Shown piece after piece: positions 26,877 through 34,921 of a stretch of DNA of 64,000 nucleotides. The translations under genes were made by a program, and so were the position numbers. Each line of letters opens with the position of its first letter. The first letter of the stretch is position 1. The notes under the pieces were generated by a model. That model did no database searches. It had not been told where the DNA came from and saw only the letters and a program-made list of their open reading frames with translations. The stretch lies in NCBI RefSeq assembly GCF_017654605.1, contig NZ_CP072113.1, forward strand, positions 1,922,001 to 1,986,000, written 5' to 3'. The DNA is from Yimella sp. cx-51. Lineage in GTDB: Bacteria; Actinomycetota; Actinomycetes; Actinomycetales; Dermatophilaceae.

Positions 26877-28196
26877 ATGAGCGACAACCAGACCGGATGG
26901 TCCTTCGAGACCCGGCAGATCCACGCCGGGCAGAGTGCCGACGAGGCGACCGGCGCACGCGCCCTGCCGATCTACCAGACCACCTCGTACGTCTTCCGTG
27001 ACACCGAGCACGCTGCAAACCTGTTCGCGCTCAGCGAGTTCGGCAACATCTACACCCGGTTGATGAACCCGACGACGGACGCGGTCGAGCAGCGGATCGC
27101 CAGCCTGGAGGGCGGCGTCGGTGCGCTGCTGGTCGCGTCCGGACAGGCCGCCGAGACGCTCGCGATCCTCAACATCGCCGAGGCCGGGTCGCACATCGTG
27201 GCCTCCCCCGCGCTGTACGGCGGCACCGCCAACCTGTTGAAGTACACGCTGCCGAAGTTCGGCATCGAGGTGACCTTCGTGCAGGACGCTCGCGACCTCG
27301 AGCAGTGGAAAGCCGCTGTCCGCCCCAACACCAAGCTCTTCTTCGGCGAGTCGGTGTCGAACCCGAAGGCTGAGGTGCTCGACATCGCGGGCGTGGCGAA
27401 GGTGGCCCACGAAGCAGGTGTGCCGCTCATCGTCGACAACACGGTGGCCACCCCGTACGTACTGCGCCCGATCGAGCACGGCGCCGACATCGTGGTGCAC
27501 TCCGCCACCAAGTACCTCGGCGGCCACGGCACCTCCATCGCCGGGGTGATCGTCGACAGCGGCAACTTCGACTACGCCGCCGACCCGGAGAAGTTCCCCA
27601 ACTACAACACGCCCGAGGAGAGTTACCACGGACTGGTCTACGCCCGCGATCTCGGCGTGGGCAGCGCGCTCGGCGCCAACCTCGCGTTCATCCTCAAGGC
27701 TCGTGTGCAGTTGCTGCGCGACCTGGGCGCCGCGGTGTCGCCGTTCAATGCCTTCCTCATCGCGCAGGGTGTGGAGACCCTCAGCCTGCGCATCGAGCGT
27801 CACCTGGAGAACACCCACAAGGTGGCGGCTTTCCTCCAGGGCCACGAGCAGGTGGAGCGAGTTGTGTGGGCGTCGCTGCCGGACAACGAGTACTACGACC
27901 TCGCCCAGAAGTACACGCCGCAGGGATCAGGCGCAGTGATCTCGTTCGAGATCGCGGGTGGCCTGGAGGCCGGCAAGAAGTTCGTGGAAGCGCTGGAGTT
28001 GCACTCCCACGTCGCCAACATCGGCGATGTGCGCTCGCTGGTGATCCACCCGGCCTCGACCACCCACTCGCAGGGCTCGGACGAAGACCGTCTCGCAGCC
28101 GGCGTCACGCCGGGCCTGGTGCGCCTCGCCGTGGGCATCGAGCACATCGATGACATCCTCGCCGACCTGGAGACCGGCTTCCGGGCGGCCAAGTAG
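26877..28196 (+). CDS. metY: O-acetylhomoserine sulfhydrylase (MetY)
   Basis: PLP-dependent enzyme that joins O-acetylhomoserine and sulfide to homocysteine, the step after MetX. It is 439 aa, the usual length for MetY and longer than cystathionine gamma-synthase (about 380). Family features: TRQIHAGQSAD, ALPIYQTTSYVFRDTEHAANLF, YTRLMNPTTDAVEQRI, the catalytic lysine in VVHSATKYLGGHGT, and the C-terminal SLVIHPASTTHSQ and GLVRLAVGIEHIDDI. The ATG at 26877 follows AGGAAGG; the frame stays open upstream but that part is the riboswitch. A hairpin of 20 bp follows the gene. Confidence 0.96.
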   Translation: MSDNQTGWSFETRQIHAGQSADEATGARALPIYQTTSYVFRDTEHAANLFALSEFGNIYTRLMNPTTDAVEQRIASLEGGVGALLVASGQAAETLAILNIAEAGSHIVASPALYGGTANLLKYTLPKFGIEVTFVQDARDLEQWKAAVRPNTKLFFGESVSNPKAEVLDIAGVAKVAHEAGVPLIVDNTVATPYVLRPIEHGADIVVHSATKYLGGHGTSIAGVIVDSGNFDYAADPEKFPNYNTPEESYHGLVYARDLGVGSALGANLAFILKARVQLLRDLGAAVSPFNAFLIAQGVETLSLRIERHLENTHKVAAFLQGHEQVERVVWASLPDNEYYDLAQKYTPQGSGAVISFEIAGGLEAGKKFVEALELHSHVANIGDVRSLVIHPASTTHSQGSDEDRLAAGVTPGLVRLAVGIEHIDDILADLETGFRAAK

Positions 28197-28218
28197 CACG
28201 TCAGCCAGAACCGGCAAA

Positions 28219-28264
28219 CACAGCGCAGCCCCGTCACCGTGCTCGGTGACGGGGCTGCGCTGTG
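28219..28264. terminator. Bidirectional hairpin between metY and the DUF445 gene
   Basis: Perfect 20-bp stem starting CACAGCGCAGCCCCGTCACC with a 6-base loop. No T-run, as is common in high-GC actinobacteria. It lies between convergent genes. Confidence 0.75.
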
Positions 28265-28272
28265 CAGGTGGG

Positions 28273-29508
28273 TCAGAGGAACTGGCTGACGGTGTGGATG
28301 AGCAGACCGACCAGACCACCGACGACGGTGCCGTTGATCCGGATGAACTGCAGGTCGCGTCCGACGTGGAGTTCGATCCGCTTGGCGGCCTCGTTGCCGT
28401 CCCACCGGTCGATCGTCTGGGAGATCACGGTCGACAGTTCCCGGCCGTAGGTACGCACCGCGTACCCGACGACGTCAGCCAGGCGATGGTCCAGCGACTC
28501 CCGTAGTCCGGCATCGCTGACGACGCGGGCACCGAGATCCTGCAATGCGACCGCCAGGCGTGCCCGCAGCGCGCCGTCCTGATCGTCGAGGGCTTCGACG
28601 ACGGCCCGTTGCACCGAGCCCCACAACGACACCATCGAGTTGCTGACGGACGGGTGCTCCAAGAACCGCTCCTTGATCGCCTCGGCCTTGGCGATCGTCG
28701 GTTCGTCGTGCTGTAGGTCGTGGGCGAGAGTTTCCAGGAAGTTGTCGATTGCCTGGCGTGCCGAGTGGTGCGGGTCGTCGCGGACGTCGGCGAGCCAGTT
28801 GACGATCTCGGTGTGCACCCGGGAGGTCACCGTGTCATCGAGCCACTTCGGCGACCACCACGGGGCTCGTTGACCCATGATGTCGGTGATCGTCGCCTCG
28901 TTGTCGCGTGCCCAGGCGTGCAATTCGCGAATGCCGATGTCGACCAGACCGTGGTGCGATCCGTCCTGCACCACACCTTCGAGCAGATGGCCGACGAGCG
29001 GCCCGACCGGCTCACGACCCAGGCGGGGCAACAGCACCTGATCGAGCAGGTGCCGTACCTCGTCGTCCTTGATGGAGGCGACGCCCTTGGCGAGCGCCGG
29101 CGCTGCTTCGCTCACGACGCGCTGGGCGTTGCCGGGTTGCTGCAGCCACTCCCCGAGACGCAAGGGCACCTGGGCGCTCTCCAACCGGGTGCGGACGTTG
29201 GATTCGGTGAGGAAGTTCTCGGTGACGAAATCTTCCAGGCTGGTGCCGATGGAGTCCTTGCGTTTGGGAATGATCGCGGTGTGCGGGATCGGCAGCCCGA
29301 GCGGGTGCCGGAAGAGTGCGGTGACGGCGAACCAGTCGGCGACCGCGCCGACCATCGCGGCTTCGGAGGCGGCGTTCACATAGCCCCACGCGCCGTCCTT
29401 GCCGTGGGTGAGCACGAAGACGATGGCGGCGAAGACCAGCAGGCCCAGTGCCACCCCGCGCATCCGCCGTAGCGCGCGGGCTCGCCCTTCGTCCGCCTCG
29501 GACAACAC
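28273..29508 (-). CDS. DUF445 family membrane protein
   Basis: 411 aa from GTG 29508. An N-terminal helix (GVALGLLVFAAIVFVL), a second hydrophobic patch AASEAAMVGAVADWFAVTALF with HPLGLPIPHTAIIPKRKDSIG (family signature), a long helical middle, and a C-terminal helix NGTVVGGLVGLLIHTVSQFL. DUF445 proteins (YheB/YtxC-like) have no firm function. The start is odd: the only strong ribosome-binding site, AGAAGGAGA, lies before an in-frame ATC codon at 29547, 13 codons upstream of the GTG, while the GTG itself has none. The real start may be that ATC or a nearby CTG. Divergent neighbours are not involved; the next gene upstream is on the same strand. Confidence 0.85.
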   Translation of the reverse strand: MLSEADEGRARALRRMRGVALGLLVFAAIVFVLTHGKDGAWGYVNAASEAAMVGAVADWFAVTALFRHPLGLPIPHTAIIPKRKDSIGTSLEDFVTENFLTESNVRTRLESAQVPLRLGEWLQQPGNAQRVVSEAAPALAKGVASIKDDEVRHLLDQVLLPRLGREPVGPLVGHLLEGVVQDGSHHGLVDIGIRELHAWARDNEATITDIMGQRAPWWSPKWLDDTVTSRVHTEIVNWLADVRDDPHHSARQAIDNFLETLAHDLQHDEPTIAKAEAIKERFLEHPSVSNSMVSLWGSVQRAVVEALDDQDGALRARLAVALQDLGARVVSDAGLRESLDHRLADVVGYAVRTYGRELSTVISQTIDRWDGNEAAKRIELHVGRDLQFIRINGTVVGGLVGLLIHTVSQFL

Positions 29509-29584
29509 CGGCCCCGACTGTGCCTGGGTTGCTTCGTTCAGCGCGATGGCCGTCTCCTTCTCATCAGCGGGCCGGACATACGAG

Positions 29585-29621
29585 ATCGGCCCCCTCCGGC
29601 GAACGCGCGGAGGGGGCCGAT
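29585..29621 (-). terminator. Hairpin after the Ser-rich lipoprotein gene
   Basis: Perfect 14-bp stem ATCGGCCCCCTCCG/CGGAGGGGGCCGAT with a 9-base loop, 16 bases after the stop at 29637. No T-run. Confidence 0.7.
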
Positions 29622-29636
29622 CATTCCGTGGGTGGG

Positions 29637-30356
29637 TCAGCCGGCCCAGCCGACCTTCGCCTCGTTGCCATCCTCGGTGTCGTAGGAGAACAGCAGGGTG
29701 TACTTGCTGTAGTCCTTGCCCTTGGGCACCACGAAGGCAACCTGGCCCTGGAACTCAGTCTTCTGCTCGTTCAGCGACACGACGCTGATCTGCTTGTCGA
29801 TGACCGGGCTGCTGCCGCCGGAGTCTCGGCGGCAGTTGTTGCCCTTGTCGTCCGACAGCGACCACTGCAGGTAGCTGAGCACCGCGTAGCCGCTGGTATC
29901 GGTGAGCTTGAACTTGATGTCGAACAGCAGCGCCTGCTTGCCGTCCTCGTAGGGGTAGCTCGATCCGCCGTCCTTCACCTGACCCTTGCTGGGGGTGATC
30001 TCAAGCTTGGCGCCAGACCGGGCATCCGTGGTGACCGCAGATCCCGCCGGCTTCACCTGGGTGCCCGAGCCCTTCTTCGACCAGTACAGACTGACGCTGT
30101 CGTAGCACTGGCCCGGCTGCTCCGAGCCGGACGATGAGCTGGTCTCGGACGTCGTGGAGCTCTCCGACGAAGTCGAGCTCTCGGTGGTGGAGCTCTGCGT
30201 GGTAGAAGTCTCGGACGAGGATGACGACGGCGAGCTGGACGTCGAGGTGCTGCTGGGGGCAGCGACGGTCGGCGCGCTGTCCTGGCAAGCGGTCAGACCC
30301 AGAGTGGTGGCAGCGGCGAGCGCGACGGCCAGGGTGCGGTGACGGATGGTGCTCAT
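29637..30356 (-). CDS. Lipoprotein with Ser/Thr linker and Ig-like domain
   Basis: 239-aa secreted lipoprotein of unknown function. The signal peptide ends at the lipobox LTAC (Cys24). Residues about 30-80 are an almost pure Ser/Thr/Glu linker, typical of a cell-wall-spanning, possibly glycosylated stalk. The C-terminal 150 residues form a beta-rich domain (SYPYEDGKQALLFDIKFKL, GYAVLSYLQWSLSD, FVVPKGKDYSKYTLLFSY) that resembles DUF4352/telokin-like domains. Two cysteines (in GQCYDSV and NNCRRDS) may pair. The ATG at 30356 follows AGGAGG; the open frame upstream is not coding. A TAGAAT -10 lies about 56 bases upstream. Confidence 0.85.
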   Translation of the reverse strand: MSTIRHRTLAVALAAATTLGLTACQDSAPTVAAPSSTSTSSSPSSSSSETSTTQSSTTESSTSSESSTTSETSSSSGSEQPGQCYDSVSLYWSKKGSGTQVKPAGSAVTTDARSGAKLEITPSKGQVKDGGSSYPYEDGKQALLFDIKFKLTDTSGYAVLSYLQWSLSDDKGNNCRRDSGGSSPVIDKQISVVSLNEQKTEFQGQVAFVVPKGKDYSKYTLLFSYDTEDGNEAKVGWAG

Positions 30357-30411
30357 GGTTTGTTTCCCTCCTGGTGGATCCACGCCCGCGCGCAGTCCTG
30401 ATGCTGTGCGA

Positions 30412-30417
30412 ATTCTA
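30412..30417 (-). promoter_or_regulatory. Candidate -10 (TAGAAT) for the Ser-rich lipoprotein gene
   Basis: TAGAAT on the minus strand gives a start near 30405 and a leader of about 50 bases. No clear -35. The rest of the gap to serA (30418-30582) shows no gene. Confidence 0.35.
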
Positions 30418-30582
30418 CTGACCGGCGCATGACCGTGCGGCTTCGGCAGCCCCTCAAATTCGCCGATGATCCGCTGTGTTCGTACGTCGGATGGTGCAAC
30501 GAAGGTCTGACCACGCGTGCATGGAAAAGGTTCCACCAGGGCCGAACATTTCGAGGACCGAGACGGTGCCGGACTGACTGGC

Positions 30583-31785
30583 TCAGTCGATGCAGCGCAA
30601 CCGGATTGTTTCCGGCATTGCGGCCAGTTCGGCGAGCGCCTCCCGCGGGAAGTCACGGACGTCGGTGACCACGTAGCCGATTCCGCCGAGGGTGCTCAGC
30701 AGTTGCCCCTCGATGTTGACGCCGTGGCCGGCCAGGATGCCGTTGACCGTGGCGAGCACGCCGGGGGTGTTGGTGTGGAAGTGCACGATCCGCCGGTCGC
30801 CGGGGCGGTCCTCCAGCGAGATGGCCGGCAGGTTGACGTTGAGCGTGGTCGTGCCGCGGTCGACGAAGTCACGCAGCTTGGTGGCGACGAACCGTCCGAT
30901 GTCTTCCTGCGCTTCCTCGGTCGACCCGCCGACGTGCGGGGTGAGGACGACATTGGGAATGCCTTGCAGCGGCGAGGAGAACGGGTCACCGCTCACTTTC
31001 GGCTCCACCGGGAAGACGTCGACGGCGGCACCGGCGATGTGACCGCTGAGCAGGTGCTCACGCAGCGCGTCGTAGTCGACCACGAAGCCGCGGGAGAGGT
31101 TGAGGAAGAGCGAGCGCGGACGCATCTTGGCGAACTGGTCGGGGCCGAAGAAGCCGGCGTTGCCCGAGCGTCCGTCGACGTGCAGCGTGACGACCTCCGC
31201 CACCTCGAGCAGTTCGTCCAGCGACTGGCAGCGGCGCGCGTTACCGAGAGCGAGTTTGTCCTCGGTGTCGTAGAAGTAGACCTGCAGGCCGAGCATTTCG
31301 GCCACGACCGAGAGCTGGCTGCCGATGTTGCCGTAGCCGACGATGCCCAGGCGGCGACCGCGGATCTCGTGACTGCCCTTGGCGTTCTTGTCCCAGCGCC
31401 CCTCGTGCAGGGCGGTGTCCTTCTCGGTGAGGCGGCGGGCCATCACGATGATCTCGGCGATGGCGAGTTCGACGACGCTGCGGGTGTTGCTGAACGGAGC
31501 GTTGAACGCGACGATGCCCCGGGCAGCGGCGGCGTCCTTGTCGATCTGGTTGGTGCCGATGCAGAAAGCGCCGATCGCCTGCAGCTGGTCGGCGGCCTCG
31601 ATCACACGGGCCGTGACGTCGGTCTTGGAGCGGATGCCGAGCAGGTCGACGCCCTGGATGGCCTCGATGAGCTCGTCCTCGTCCAGCGCGCCCTTGTGGG
31701 TGACGACCTCCATGCCTGCGTCACGCAGCAGGGCTTCGGCCAGGGGGTGGATGTTTTCCAGAAGCAGTGCCTTCACGGGCGCCAT
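30583..31785 (-). CDS. serA: D-3-phosphoglycerate dehydrogenase SerA, short ACT type
   Basis: NAD-dependent oxidation of 3-phosphoglycerate, the entry to serine synthesis. At 400 aa it matches the E. coli class (410 aa) and not the longer (about 530 aa) actinobacterial class with an intervening domain. It shows the substrate domain, the nucleotide fold LGIVGYGNIGSQ near 150, the catalytic Arg in LNLSRGFVVD, VDVFPVEP, the catalytic His in LTPHVGGSTEEAQED, and a C-terminal ACT domain (about 325-400) for serine feedback. The ATG at 31785 is 27 bases after the P450 stop on the same strand, so serA may be the last gene of the pit-P450 operon. Confidence 0.95.
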   Translation of the reverse strand: MAPVKALLLENIHPLAEALLRDAGMEVVTHKGALDEDELIEAIQGVDLLGIRSKTDVTARVIEAADQLQAIGAFCIGTNQIDKDAAAARGIVAFNAPFSNTRSVVELAIAEIIVMARRLTEKDTALHEGRWDKNAKGSHEIRGRRLGIVGYGNIGSQLSVVAEMLGLQVYFYDTEDKLALGNARRCQSLDELLEVAEVVTLHVDGRSGNAGFFGPDQFAKMRPRSLFLNLSRGFVVDYDALREHLLSGHIAGAAVDVFPVEPKVSGDPFSSPLQGIPNVVLTPHVGGSTEEAQEDIGRFVATKLRDFVDRGTTTLNVNLPAISLEDRPGDRRIVHFHTNTPGVLATVNGILAGHGVNIEGQLLSTLGGIGYVVTDVRDFPREALAELAAMPETIRLRCID

Positions 31786-31812
31786 TCTTCCAGCGAGTTG
31801 CGGGAATCCCGG

Positions 31813-33360
31813 TCAGGTCCGTGATGCGGGCGGTGTGAGAAGAGACACCCTCAGCTCCCGCAATCCGCGGATCACGAAGGTCGGGTGGTAGGTGGGCACC
31901 TCGACCAGCCGCAGCGGTGCCGGGCGAGTTGCCAAGCGGTGCACCATGGCCGAGATCTCGGCTCGCGCCAGCGGGGCCCCGATGCAGAAGTGGACGCCCG
32001 CCCCGAATCCGATGTGGGTGCCGTCGCCGCGACCGACGTCGAAGGTGTCGGCGTCCTCGAAGCGCTGCGGGTCGCGGTTGGCCGAACCGAAGAGCATCGC
32101 GATCCGCTCCCCCACGCCGAACTGTCGTCCGGCCAGTTCCACCGGCTCCAGCACCCAGCGCTCGAACATCTGTAGCGGTGGGTCGAAGCGCAGCATCTCC
32201 TCCACCGCGGTGAGCGCGTCGACTTCTTGCGCCGCCACGCGGACCCACTGCTGCGGCCGCTGGAGCAAGGCGTTCATGCCGTTGCCGAGCGTGTTGACCG
32301 TGGCCTCGTGGCCGGCATTCAGTAGGACGATGACGGTGCACACGATCTCATCGACGCTGAGCCGGTCGCCCTCGTCGGCCACCATCACCAGTTCGGAGAT
32401 GAGGTCGGTGCCAGGCGTTGCGCGGCGCTGCTCGATGAGGGCGGAGACGAAGTCGATGAACTCACCGGCGGCGCGTTCGGCGTCCTGCTGTTGCTGCGCG
32501 GTGGGCGCGATCTCGTACATCTTGACGATCGCGTGCGACCAGGCGAGCAGGTCGGAGCCGTGCTCCTGCGGCACCCCGAGCAGTTCGCAGATGACGGAGA
32601 TCGAGTAGGGCTGGGCGAGCTCACTGACGAGGTCGAAGTCTTCGCGGTCCTGAATACGCGCTAGCGCAGCGTCGGCCAATGCCTCGATGCGCGGGGTGAA
32701 CTCCCGGATGGCCTTGGCGGTGAAGACCTTGGTGACCAGTCGCCGGATGCGGGTGTGGTCCGGCGGTTCGAGGTTGAGCAACGACCAGCGTTCGGACTCC
32801 ACGAAGCGCGGGTACTTCTCCGCTAGATCGGCGATACCCGCCCGGCCGAACTCGGCCGGGGTGTGGCGATGCTCGAAGGAACGCCCCAGCGCACGGCTGC
32901 GCAGGGCCTGGTGGACGTCGGCGAAATGCGGGATCAGCCACACCTCGCGTTCGGCGTACGGGATCGCCCGACCGGCGGCACGCAACTGCGTCAGCACCGG
33001 GTAGGGGTCGGCGATGAAATCGAGGTCCTGCGGTTCGAACCCGAGGTGACTCGCGTCCACGGGATCGGTGGAGCGGTCTGACTCACGTCGCCATCCGGCC
33101 GATTCCAGTCGCCGGCTGACCCGTTCGACATCCTCGTCCGTCGGCAGGGCGTGCGCGACCTCACTGATCGACCGGCGAATCTCGTCGGTATCGACCTCGG
33201 CGCCCCGGCTGCGGCGCAACTCGGTGACCACCTGCTCGATCTCGTTGTCGGTCAGCGACCGCTGCAGGACGGCGAGCAGCGGGCTGTAGTCGGACGGTGG
33301 CACCCCTTCGGGGTAGCCCTCACGCAACCAGTTGACGAACTGGCTCAGCGGGTTGGTCAT
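31813..33360 (-). CDS. DUF3349 - cytochrome P450 fusion protein
   Basis: 515-aa protein joining two families. Residues 1-92 match DUF3349 (FVNWLREGYPEGVPPSDYSP, LTDNEIEQVVTELR, PTDEDVERVSRRLESAGW), a small helical family normally encoded alone. After a 15-residue linker, residues about 108-515 are a soluble bacterial P450: DFIADPYPVLTQLR, the I-helix LLNAGHEATVNTLGN, the ExxR motif EEMLRF, and the heme loop FGAGVHFCIG with Cys459 as the iron ligand. The frame is unbroken. The ATG is one base after the stop of a small membrane protein in the pit group. No ferredoxin or reductase gene is nearby. Substrate unknown. Confidence 0.88.
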   Translation of the reverse strand: MTNPLSQFVNWLREGYPEGVPPSDYSPLLAVLQRSLTDNEIEQVVTELRRSRGAEVDTDEIRRSISEVAHALPTDEDVERVSRRLESAGWRRESDRSTDPVDASHLGFEPQDLDFIADPYPVLTQLRAAGRAIPYAEREVWLIPHFADVHQALRSRALGRSFEHRHTPAEFGRAGIADLAEKYPRFVESERWSLLNLEPPDHTRIRRLVTKVFTAKAIREFTPRIEALADAALARIQDREDFDLVSELAQPYSISVICELLGVPQEHGSDLLAWSHAIVKMYEIAPTAQQQQDAERAAGEFIDFVSALIEQRRATPGTDLISELVMVADEGDRLSVDEIVCTVIVLLNAGHEATVNTLGNGMNALLQRPQQWVRVAAQEVDALTAVEEMLRFDPPLQMFERWVLEPVELAGRQFGVGERIAMLFGSANRDPQRFEDADTFDVGRGDGTHIGFGAGVHFCIGAPLARAEISAMVHRLATRPAPLRLVEVPTYHPTFVIRGLRELRVSLLTPPASRT

Positions 33361-33361
33361 G

Positions 33362-33613
33362 TCAGAAGACCTCGATACCGAGGTAGTGCCCCAGCGATTT
33401 GCGGGTGATCCACGCAATCGCGACGAGCACCATGAGACCCACCGCCGCAAAACCGGCCCACGCGGCAGCCTGAGCGCCGCGCCGCTCGACGACACCGTCG
33501 AGGCGGTCGGAGATGTCCCACATGCGCAGCGACATCACATAGATGACCGGCAGGCCGACACCGAAGACCAGTCCGGCCAACACGACCTTGGCCAGCGACT
33601 CCAGAATACTCAT
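33362..33613 (-). CDS. Small membrane protein downstream of pit
   Basis: 83 aa with two membrane helices (about 10-29, VVLAGLVFGVGLPVIYVMSL, and 47-67, AAAWAGFAAVGLMVLVAIAW). No known domain. Its ATG overlaps the pit stop as ATGA and its stop is one base before the P450 start, so it is co-translated with both. It could be an accessory subunit of the phosphate permease; that is inference from position. The open frame extends upstream in this phase but overlaps pit and has no start signal. Confidence 0.75.
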   Translation of the reverse strand: MSILESLAKVVLAGLVFGVGLPVIYVMSLRMWDISDRLDGVVERRGAQAAAWAGFAAVGLMVLVAIAWITRKSLGHYLGIEVF

Positions 33614-34824
33614 GCCGCACCACTTCCCACACGCATTTCGGCTTCGGCCTCGACCTTCTCCGGCTCCCAGTCGTGGTTGACGTTGTGCGCAGTGACGGCC
33701 TGGCGACGGCTGCGGACGTACATGTGGGCCGAGAGTCCGACCAGCGCGGCGAAGATGACCAGGTCGCCGGCCAATCCACCGATCATCCGCGACACGAACA
33801 GACAGAGTGCACCGACGGCCCCGGCGCAGGGCAGCGTGATCAACCAGGCGACCACCATCCGCGCAGCCACACCCCACCGCACCTGGGCGCCGGGACGTCC
33901 GACGCCTGATCCGAGGATCGAGCCGGTCGCGACGTGTGTGGTCGACAGCGCCATGCCGAAGTGGCTGGAGGTGAGGATGATCGCCGCGGACGACGCCTGG
34001 GCGGACATGCCTTGGGCCGGGGCCATGTCGACCAGACCCTTGCCGAGCGTCCGGATGATGCGCCAGCCGCCGAGGTAGGTGCCGAGGGCAATGGCCACCG
34101 CGCAGGTGACGATGATCCAGATCGGCAGGCCGTTCTGGTCGATGGAGGCGACGGTGAGGTCGCCGTGCACGATGAGGGCCAGCGCGATCACACCCATCGT
34201 CTTCTGCGCGTCGCCGGTGCCGTGGGCCAGCGACACCAACGATGCAGTTCCCACTTGCCCCCAGCGGAAGGCGCTGTCCTGCTTGGCCTGGCTACGCACC
34301 GACCGCGACAGGAAGTAGACCAGGGCGGTGCCGAGGGCTGCGACGGATCCGGCGATGAGCGGCGACATGATCGCCGGGAGGAGGATCTTGGCCGAGACAC
34401 CCTCCCACTTGACACCGGAGATGCCGATGCCGGCCAAGCCTGCTCCGATGAGCCCGCCGAACAGTGCATGCGAGGAGCTTGAGGGCAGGCCCAGCAACCA
34501 GGTGAAGAGGTTCCACAGGATGCCGCCGATGAGGCCGGCGAACACGATGGTCATGGCCAGCGATGGACTGATGCCTTCGAGGAGCGAGCCGTCCTTGGCC
34601 TGTAGTCGCAGGATGTCCTTGGTGACCGTCACCGCGACTTCCACCGACAGGAAGGCCCCGACGAGGTTGAGGATTGCGGAGATCGTCACGGCGGTCTTGG
34701 GCCGCAATGCGCCGGTGGCGATGGAGGTAGCCATCGCGTTACCGGTGTCGTGGAAACCGTTGGTGAAATCGAAGGCCAGTGCGGTGATGACGACCAGCGC
34801 CAGCACGATCACCTCGGGGATCAT
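33610..34824 (-). CDS. pit: Low-affinity inorganic phosphate permease (PiT family)
   Basis: Cation-coupled phosphate importer in the cytoplasmic membrane. 404 aa with about ten helices in two repeats. The first repeat carries the PiT signature FDFTNGFHDTGNAMATSIATGAL (in two pieces, residues 18-40), and the second a related motif, SLAHGTGDAQKTMGVIALAL. The ATG at 34824 begins MIPEVIVLALVV. It heads a minus-strand group with the small membrane protein and the P450 fusion, all with 1-4 base junctions. Metal-phosphate or other anion specificity cannot be told from sequence. Confidence 0.94.
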   Translation of the reverse strand: MIPEVIVLALVVITALAFDFTNGFHDTGNAMATSIATGALRPKTAVTISAILNLVGAFLSVEVAVTVTKDILRLQAKDGSLLEGISPSLAMTIVFAGLIGGILWNLFTWLLGLPSSSSHALFGGLIGAGLAGIGISGVKWEGVSAKILLPAIMSPLIAGSVAALGTALVYFLSRSVRSQAKQDSAFRWGQVGTASLVSLAHGTGDAQKTMGVIALALIVHGDLTVASIDQNGLPIWIIVTCAVAIALGTYLGGWRIIRTLGKGLVDMAPAQGMSAQASSAAIILTSSHFGMALSTTHVATGSILGSGVGRPGAQVRWGVAARMVVAWLITLPCAGAVGALCLFVSRMIGGLAGDLVIFAALVGLSAHMYVRSRRQAVTAHNVNHDWEPEKVEAEAEMRVGSGAA

Positions 34825-34921
34825 GGGACGAGTCTGGCGACCGCGCGCCGATCACGCAAACCTGCTGTTCACGCTCCGGTTACCCGTCGTTAACTACGTG
34901 CCCCTCGACCCGTTCAAGGGC

